This document shows, one piece after another, positions 57,336 to 64,000 of a stretch of DNA of 64,000 bases. The notes below the pieces were generated by a model that saw only the letters and a program-made list of their open reading frames with translations, had not been told where the DNA came from and did not search any database. Source of the DNA: Jaltomata sinuosa. Taxonomy: Eukaryota; Streptophyta; Magnoliopsida; Solanales; Solanaceae. The stretch covers positions 186,001 through 250,000 of the forward strand of contig QJPP01001825.1 in NCBI GenBank assembly GCA_003996215.1, in the 5' to 3' direction. The position numbers and the translations under genes were made by a program. Numbering within the stretch: the first letter of the stretch is position 1; each line of letters begins with the position of its first letter.

Positions 57336-57408
57336 TTACCTCTTTTCTGAGTTTATCTTTTCCTGAAACTTTCCTCCATTTATCCCTACACTCACAACAA
57401 ACATTAGC

Positions 57409-57485
57409 CTTGGGTTGCTTCCCAAGCAGTGCTTGATTTAGCATCATGGCACAATGCATGTTTCTTGACTACTCACACTTTATCA
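57409..57485 (-). other. E8 pol-end motif with hairpin
   Basis: On the minus strand: GATAAAGTGTGAGTAGTCAAG (the TGA here ends the pol frame), then GATGCTAAATCAAGCACTG, then the hairpin CTTGGG-AAGCAA-CCCAAG at about 57426-57409. LARD has the same structure with different paired bases. Confidence 0.8.
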
Positions 57486-58575
57486 AGTTCCTTGGTTATT
57501 AAGAATTCACCAAGGGTCCAAACTTCAACAACTTTAAGCTCCTCTGTAGTTCCCAAATATGCCTTTATACGCTTACTATTTGCTTTGAACCTCTTGCCCT
57601 CATGATTTTCAAGCTCTACGACACCATGTGGGAACACTTGTTCTACATTGAATGGTCCAATCCATTAGGACTTCAACTTGCCTGGAAACAAATGAAGTCT
57701 GGAATTTAATAGTAGAACCAAATCACCTGGTACAAAAACTCTCTTATCAATCTTCTAATCATGATACAAATTCATCTTTTATTTGAACAATGTTTAACCT
57801 TCATAGGAATTGAGGAGAAATTCCTCTAACTCATTAAACTGCCTAAGCCACTGAAACGATGTTGTAGACCCGTCTAATTTCAACTTCTTCAATGCCCACA
57901 TGGCCTTATGCTCAAGCTCAACAGGTAGATGACATGCATTCCCAAACACAAGTTGATAATGTGACATACCTATTTGTGTCTTGTACGTAGTTTGGTACGC
58001 CCACAAAGCATCATCTAGTTTCCTAGACCAATCCGTCCTATTTGCATTCAAAGTCTTTGACATGATTGATTTTATCTCGCGATTAGAGACCTTAACTTGA
58101 CCACTAGTCTGAGGATGATAGGGGGTTGCAACTTTGTATTTCACTCCATACATCTCAAGCAAAGCACAAAACAACTTATTGCAAAAGTGAGAGCCTCCAT
58201 CACTAATAGTTATCCGTGGTATACCAAATCTGGAAAAGATGATTTTTTTCAAGAACGCTATGACACACTTGCCTTCAATAATGGGAAGTGCAACCGCCTC
58301 CACCCACTTATATACATAATCAACATCCATCAATATTTATTGTATCCCATTAGACATCATAAAATTACTCATGAAGTCAATACCCCATACATGAAATAGT
58401 TCAACCACAAGGATGGGATTGAGAGGAAGTTCATTCCTTCTGGATATACCACCTTCTTTCTGACACCTACTGTATGCCTTAGCAAAATCATGGGCATCCT
58501 TATGGATGGTCGGCCAATAGTAGCTGCATTGCAAGATCTTGTGACCAATTTAGATCCCGCTATGATGCCCCCCAA
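57486..58575 (-). pseudogene. E8 integrase
   Basis: The zinc-binding region is legible near 58534-58430 (YYWPTIHKDAHDFAKAYSRC; where Athila integrases usually have a CxxC pair, the first Cys is Tyr). The catalytic core follows: GIDFMSNF (first Asp), TISDGGSHFCN (second Asp), and HPQTSGQVKVSNREIK, in which the catalytic Glu position (usual QVEVSNRE) is Lys near 58100. The C-terminal part MGHYQLVFGNACHLPVELEH-like text is open to 57794. A later segment to 57486 encodes the tail. Confidence 0.85.
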
Positions 58576-59260
58576 TAGGGGATGAATGGAAAACCTCTAA
58601 TATCTCCGTCATTTCAGCTTCAGGCATACATCTACGGATCATGGTATCATCACATGCACGAAACAAGAATGGCTCCTACCAAAAATATTTCTTAACATCA
58701 GACATGAACTTTCTTCGCTGGTGGACATACATATCAGGAGGTACCACATCACTTGCCAAATAGTTGGCAAAGTTTGCAAACCATGGAATCAAATCTTGGG
58801 AGGCTTCTAATACTTGGTCATCTGGGAACCAATCATCAATGTCTTGCTCATCATGAGGCATCAACATGGCTTCTTTCTCTAATCTTGACAAGTGATCTAC
58901 TACCTGATTTTCTGACCCTTCCGGTTCTTGATCTAAAAGTCAAATTCTTGTAGCAGCAACACCCATCTAATTAATCCAAGATCAGCATCCTTCTTCACCA
59001 TGAGGTGCCTAAGACCTACGTGGTCAGTCTTAACAATCACCTTAGTGCCAAGAAGATAAGATCTGAACATCTCGAATGCAAAGACCATAGCAAGCAACTC
59101 TTGTTCTACACAATATAGTTCTTTTGAGCAGGATTAAGTTCTTTGCTAGCGTAGCAGATAGGATGAAGAATCTTTTCACGTCTTTAGCCTAAGACTGCTC
59201 CTAGTGCCACTCCACTAGCATCACACGTAACCTCAAAAGGCTGAGACCAATCAGGTGAAA
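58576..59260 (-). pseudogene. E8 RNase H and linker, heavily decayed
   Basis: It begins VTCDASGVALGAVLG at about 59225 and continues with ICYASKELNPAQKNY in spite of stops. The following linker (SRLEKEAMLMPHDEQDIDDW, FPDDQVLEASQDLIPWFANF) is open at 58891-58676. Confidence 0.8.
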
Positions 59261-60478
59261 CAATAATGGGCGTGAAGATCAACTTTTTCTTAAGGTATTC
59301 AAATACCTTTAGATATGCATCATCAAAAAGAAACTTCACTTCCTTCTCCAATAATTTGCACAAGGAATGTGCAATCTTAGAGAAGTCTTTTATGAACCTA
59401 CAATAGAAAATAGCATGTCCTAAAAAAAATTGGATACCCTTAACAGAAACTGGAGGAGGCAATTTTTCAATCACTTCTATCTTTGCTTTGTCGACCTCAA
59501 TGCTCTTCTTGGAAATTTGGTGGCCAAGCACTATGCCCTCTTTGACCATAAAGTGACACTTCTCCAAATTTAGCAATAGGTTACACTCGTCACACCTTTT
59601 CAGCACCAAGCTTAGATGAGCCAAACAATCACCAAATGAGTCACCAACCATAGAAAAATCATCCATGAACACCTCAATAGTTTTCTCCACCATATCTGAT
59701 AAAATCAACATCATACATTGCTAAAATGTCATTGGCGCATTGCATAACCCAAATGGCATCCTTTTGAAAGCAAATATCCCATGTAGACAAGTGAAAGTGG
59801 TCTTCTCTTGGTCTTCAAGAGCAATCATGATCTGATTGTATCTCGAATAACCATCAAGAAAACAATACCATCCTCTACTAGTAAGATTGTCTAACATCAG
59901 AACCATGAACAACATCAGAAAATGGTCTTTTTCTGTGCAAGAATTCAGTTTTATGTGGTCCATGTATACACACCAACCTATGACTGCCCTCATCAGGATA
60001 AAATTATTCTTAGCATTAGGAACCACAATGATTCCAAACTCTTTAGGGATACACTGAACTGGGCTCACCCATTTGCTATCTGCAATAGGGTAAACTATGC
60101 CTACATCCAACCACTTGATGATCTCTTTCCTGACAACCTCTTGCATAGGCTAATTCAACCTACACTGGTGCTTAAAACTTGGATATGCAATCTGGCTGAA
60201 TCTTAATTTTATGCGTGCAAATTCCTGGTGGAATCCATATAATGTAAGCAATGGACCAACCAATGTCCCCCTTGAACTTTCTTAGAATAGAAACTAGAGC
60301 TTTGATCTGCCCTTCATTTAGGTCTGATGCAATAATAATTGTCAAGGTGTCATTAGCCCCTAATAACACATAACGGATGTGGGAAGGAAGTACTTTAAAC
60401 TCCAACACTGGAGGCTCGTCTATAGATGGTCTGGCTGGTGGTTTCTGTCTATTCTTCTGGTCCAAATCAAGCTTCTTT
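59261..60478 (-). pseudogene. E8 reverse transcriptase, interrupted by E9
   Basis: From 60478 leftward: PPVLEFKVLPSHIRYVLLGA (pol N-terminus typical of Athila), a frame change near 60160, then KEIIKWLDVGIVYPIADSKW, FALEDQEKTTF-like text, FKRMPFGLCNAPMTF, a stop, and VFMDDFSMVGDSF with the Asp pair. The connection domain has KGIQFFLGHAIFYCRFIKDF. E9 cuts the frame after QKK at 60478. Gag and protease are not in the window. Confidence 0.88.
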
Positions 60479-62497
60479 TGTAACACCCCGAAAACTGACC
60501 CAGCTTTTAGACTCAGAACTTGCAGAAATTTTTTGACTTTAAGGGACCATGGGTCAAGTCCACGAGTCATGGAAATGACTCGTGATCCCAGTCCTGTAGA
60601 CCACCATCAGGTCTGAGGACCATGAGTCAATTTCCATGATTTGTAAAAGTTTCTACGGGTCATTTTGTCGACTCATGGAACCTCATCAGAGGCCAACCAA
60701 TTTCCTTAATTTCCACAATTGGGTTCTACGACTTGTGGAAGCTTCCACGAGTCATCCTATTGAGTCGTAGAAGACCTTCTGCAGGTTGATATCTTGAACA
60801 GTTTCCATGTCAAGCTTCCACGAGTCATGGTTAGGTCTATGAGTGGTAGAATCCACTCGTGGAACCTGAAGCCAAGTTTTAAAATAGCTTTTCCTTAATT
60901 ATATCCCAGGGGTATTTTAGTCATTACTCACCCTTTTAACTCCTAAGTGAGGTCGTTTTGACTATTTCAAGAAGAGTTTTCACCCTTATTATCCCAAGTA
61001 TTTTCTACATCCCTCATTCCTCACCCAAAAGGGAAAATTCTTCTCCAAGCTTCAAGTTTCAAGCTCCAAGTCAAAGTCTCCAAAGTCTTTTCAATTCAAG
61101 TGATTTAGCTTCAACCAAGGTATGTAGGTATTCAACAATGGGTTCCTTTCACCCTTGTGTCCAAAATCCCCAATTCTTATGTTGAATTATGAACTTATGA
61201 AATTAGAGTTTTGATCTAAATTTGGGGAAAACTTATGAAATCAGTTCCTATGCACCAATTCATGGTTTCTCATGGTTTATCTATGATTTTATTAAGATTC
61301 CTTAATTGGTTTCATTAGCCCATGTGTTAAAGTTAAATTCTAGCATGAATCCATGAAATTTCATGTTTTCAAGAGAAACTTGGTATAATTAGATATCATG
61401 GACTTTATGTATTTATGAAATTGCATGCCAAATTCTTCAAGTATGAATTAAGAAGGAAAAGCATGTTTTGAATTATGGTCATACCTAGCTTTATGAACTA
61501 TGATATGAAAATTTGCATGATGTCCGATGTGTTTTCATGATTTATGAATAAGATTTGGCATGAGATGGTGCCACTATGAAACGATAAGCTATATGTGCAT
61601 GTTTTGGGAGTACTATTTAGCACCGAGCAATGAGGGTTCAATTAACCAAATCCACAAACTACGTTGCCAGCATTGGTCATGAAATGATATGTGCCTTATA
61701 GGCTTATGAGAGTGGTTACACATCTTTACGAATGGTGTCCTGTGTCCTAACGGGCATTAGGGCAGCTTTGCCCGCTAGGGTTATATAGTTGGGTATGGTG
61801 ACTCATTCCTTTGCAAGGTTTAAGTCACCTTTTCTAAGTAGGGTTATATAGTTAGATTCCATGTAAGCTCACATGGTCTCATGTCGGTTATAAGAAACTC
61901 CCTTATGTATGTTTTCAACTCTTATGTAAGCTCACCTTTTATGAACTCTTACCTTAAAGTTTGGCTTTTACTTCATGTTTTACCTTTCAATCATGCTATT
62001 TACTCGTGATACCCTATTATGTATAGATTCTGTCTAAGTATGTTTTAAACTATATTTCTGTCATAATAATGCATTACCTATATTTTGTGTTGCATCCTTT
62101 AATGATACAGATTCAGGTATCCCTACTCAGATTCGTGGCTAGAGTTCCCAGGCCACTTACTCTGCCAGCTGTGGGTTAGTTCTCTTTGATCGAGGACTAG
62201 TGATGTTCTCAGTTTATGTTGACTTTATTTCCATACTTCGAGTTAGATGGGGTCTTGTCCTAGCAACTCATTATGTTATGATTAGTGGCTTCCAGACATA
62301 GACCTTATGTAACCCTTCATGGGTTTTGTATCTCTTTCGACTCGACCATCTATCTTATGTTATTGTGCCTTTATCTTTGATGATTCCTCTATGTTTCCTT
62401 TATGTTTGCTTGAGAATTCTATGACCAAGGGTTAGCTTGGGATCCTTGTGGTCCTAAGTCCCGCGTTTCATCTAGGGGGTAACCTCGAGGCGTGACA
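60479..62497 (+). repeat. E9 5' LTR, 2019 bp
   Basis: It starts TGTAACACCCCGAAAACTG and ends GGCGTGACA. The dyad array at 60545-60870 (CCACGAGTCATGG, CTACGACTTGTGG types) is followed by a weak TATA-like ATTATATCC near 60897 and a donor-like AAG|GTATGT at 61117-61125. The E2 LTR has the same donor. No genes inside. Confidence 0.9.
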
Positions 62498-62707
62498 AAC
62501 TTGGTATCAGAGCCTCAGGTTCAAGAGTCCTAGGATGTCTTAAAGATGCATCGAGTAGAGTCTCATTTATGTGTGTGAAGCGTACCACACATATGAGAGG
62601 GAAGCTATGAGGTGTCTTAGGAAAACTTCACTTCTTTTATGATCACGTTGTGCGATAGAGTTTAACTTTAATGTTCCTGTAATCCTTATCTTTTTACATT
62701 TCAGACT
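62498..62707 (+). other. E9 PBS and gag leader
   Basis: The PBS at 62502-62514 reads TGGTATCAGAGCC. The leader ends TTTTTACATTTCAG at 62704, three bases before the ATG. Confidence 0.9.
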
Positions 62708-63769
62708 ATGCCTCATCGATGTGCGATGCCTCCCCGAGCCGCTCAAAATGTTGTTCCTCCCATTCCAGTTCCCGATGTCACGAATGAGGAATTCAAAAAT
62801 GCCTTCCATTTGCTAGACTAGACTTTGGCCACTCAGGCCAATCAGCCAGCTCCTGCCCTAGTCCACCCTCAAGGTGGGGTAGCGGCCCGAGTTCGTGACT
62901 TTGTCTTGATGAACCCACCTAAATTTTGGGGTTCAAAAGTGAGTGAAGACCCACTCAACTTTATTGATGAAGTGAAGAAGATGTTTGAAGTTATGCAAGT
63001 GGTTGAGGTTGATTATGTTGAGCTTGCATCTTATCAACTCAGGGATGTGGCTCATATTTGGTTCATGCAATGGAAGGAGGCTAGGGTGAGGGACGTGATT
63101 CCCACGACTTGGGAGTGTTTTGAGAGGGCCTTCCTTGATAGGTTATTTCCCTGACAGTTGAGGCAAGCAAAGGTGGAGGAGTTTGTGAACTTCATAGAAG
63201 GTTCAATTTTAGTGCAAGAGTATAGTCTGAAGTTCACTCAGTTGTCTAGATATGCTCCCTCCATGGTAGCGTACCCGCATGATCAAAGGAGCACATTTAT
63301 ATATGGGGTTTCTGATGTGGTGAATAAAGAGTGTAGGTCTGCTTTGTTGTTGAATGATATGAACATATCCCGACTGATGACTCATGCCTATCAGATTGAG
63401 GGTGACAAGCTTAGGGAGATGGCAAGGGAGAATAAGAGGGTTAGATCTGAGGGATCAGGTTTTGGTGATCACAGGTACGGAGGCGGACATCTCTCTTCTT
63501 TCTAGAAGAAGTCGTCAGGATCCGTTCATTCTTCTACTAGTGCTCCTACCCAGTCTCATAAGCCTCGTCATGATCAAGGTGGTAGAGAATATGGTTCCTA
63601 TTCATAGTCTCAGGGTAGTGTTGCTAAGGGATCTTCATATCCATTTTGTGCCAAGTGTGGGAAGAGTCATTATGGTGAGTGTTTGGTTGGTTCAGGTAGT
63701 TTTTATGGATGTGGTCAGGCTAGCATCTTATCCGAGATTGCCCTTCAGCTATGAAGTGGCAGGGAGGTG
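62708..63769 (+). pseudogene. E9 gag with stops
   Basis: It starts MPHRCAMPPRAAQNVVPP. The gag domain reads FVLMNPPKFWGSKVSEDPLN, then AHIWFMQWKEARVRDVIPTT, and NDMNISRLMTHAYQIEGDKL. A zinc-knuckle-like CAKCGKSHYGEC follows near 63640-63690. Stops lie near 62818, 63152, 63504 and 63606, plus a frame change near 63720. Confidence 0.88.
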
Positions 63770-64000
63770 GTAGGACTCAGTCTACCCCAACAATTTCAAG
63801 AGGTTGACCAGCCCAGCAGGGCACAACTTCTAGTTCTGGTGGTCAGCGCTAGAACTGCCTTTATACTATGTCCTCTTATCAGGATCAGGAGGGTTCCCCA
63901 GACGTTGTTACTGGTATGTTGAAAGTCTTCTATTTTGATGTGTATAACTTGTTGAACCCCAGTGCCTCCTTATCTTTTCTGACCCCTTATATGGCATGCA
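63770..64000 (+). pseudogene. E9 protease, N-terminal part
   Basis: After a stop near 63850 the frame reads SPDVVTGMLKVFYFDVYNLL, with NPSASLSFLTPYM in place of the usual DPGASLSF-like active site, so the catalytic Asp is lost. The window ends here. Confidence 0.8.

Larger units (their letters stand above)
56031..57408 (-). promoter_or_regulatory. E8 ORF3 leader with promoter- and intron-like signals
   Basis: On the minus strand: dyad array A, a C-rich stretch with GACCCGACCCGACC near 56940, candidate donors GTATGA at 56658-56653 and GTAAGT at 56600-56595, dyad array B, a pyrimidine-rich tract and the acceptor-like CCCCTCCAG ending at 56036. The order is that of E3 (19245-21025). No coding sequence of note; the frame 56749-57090 is in the leader. 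Confidence 0.5.
46429..60478 (-). mobile_element. E8: Athila-type element with pol and ORF3, split by LARD and E9
   Basis: On the minus strand: RT from 60478, RNase H, integrase, pol-end motif, ORF3 leader, ORF3 (56030-54322 and 50054-49411), 3' non-coding region, polypurine tract and 3' LTR (47892-46429). Gag and the 5' LTR would lie beyond the right window end, behind E9. It is inserted in the E7 protease. Stops in all frames show an old copy. Confidence 0.88.
60479..64000 (+). mobile_element. E9: chromovirus-type element of the E2 family, cut by window end
   Basis: LTR, initiator-Met PBS, gag and the start of protease are present. It is inserted in E8 pol; the left flank is TCTTT (60474-60478), and the matching right copy would lie outside the window. 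Same family as E2 at the other end, opposite orientation. Confidence 0.9.

Noticed and set aside
4442..62497. E2 and E9 as ends of a giant inverted duplication
   Set aside because: They are two independent insertions of one family: E9 sits in E8 and E2 hosts E1, with different flanks and different decay.
1..64000. Host genes, endogenous pararetrovirus, DNA transposons or rDNA
   Set aside because: I found no exon-like conserved coding sequence outside retroelement domains, no movement or coat protein signatures, no terminal inverted repeats with a transposase, and no rRNA. The name of the ORF3 domain contains transposon, but it lies inside LTR elements.

Overview
The window is intergenic DNA of a flowering plant, made almost entirely of Ty3/gypsy LTR retrotransposons inserted into one another. 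I see no host gene, tRNA, rRNA, CRISPR array or bacterial feature. Two lineages are present. Athila-type elements have a primer-binding site (PBS) complementary to the 3' end of plant tRNA-Asp, TGGCGCCGTTGCCGGGGA. Chromovirus-type elements (Tekay/Del-like) have a PBS complementary to initiator tRNA-Met (TGGTATCAGAGC), and a C-terminal chromodomain-like segment is visible in two of them. From memory of similar proteins I would guess Solanaceae; this is not verified. Labels E1-E9 and LARD are mine.

Layout. 1-4441: E1 (-), an Athila-type element carrying gag and protease only, inserted into the RNase H region of E2. 4442-9372: E2 (-), a decayed chromovirus. 9373-12004: E6 (+), the 3' end and LTR of an Athila-type element. 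12005-46428: E7 (+), a chromovirus whose LTR is split by E3. 14052-44867: E3 (-), an Athila-type element with gag and a 3' ORF (ORF3) but no pol; target-site duplication (TSD) CCTAT. 23855-44674: E4 (-), a chromovirus inside the 5' LTR of E3; TSD CTCCA. 25266-35779: E5 (+), a young chromovirus of the E4 family inside the 3' LTR of E4; TSD TATTA. From 46429 rightward: E8 (-), an Athila-type element with RT, RNase H, integrase and ORF3, inserted into the protease of E7. 50060-54316: LARD (+), a non-coding element with two LTRs, inserted into ORF3 of E8; TSD TCTGT. 60479-64000: E9 (+), a chromovirus of the E2 family inserted in the pol gene of E8 and cut by the window end. The longest nest is E7 > E3 > E4 > E5.

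No element has an intact polyprotein. E5 comes closest, with two stops and one frameshift. The Athila-type copies form a reduction series: E8 keeps pol and ORF3, E3 keeps gag and ORF3, E1 keeps gag and protease, and LARD keeps only cis-acting sequences. All could only have moved with enzymes supplied in trans.

The most interesting structure is non-coding: (1) arrays of short CG-containing dyads just upstream of the TATA-like box in several unrelated LTR families; (2) an ORF3 cassette with its own promoter-like leader, intron-like signals and flanking arrays that match the element's LTR motif; (3) a small hairpin just after the pol stop with compensatory base changes; (4) conserved splice-site-like signals that would remove most of the LTR and the PBS from chromovirus gag mRNAs.
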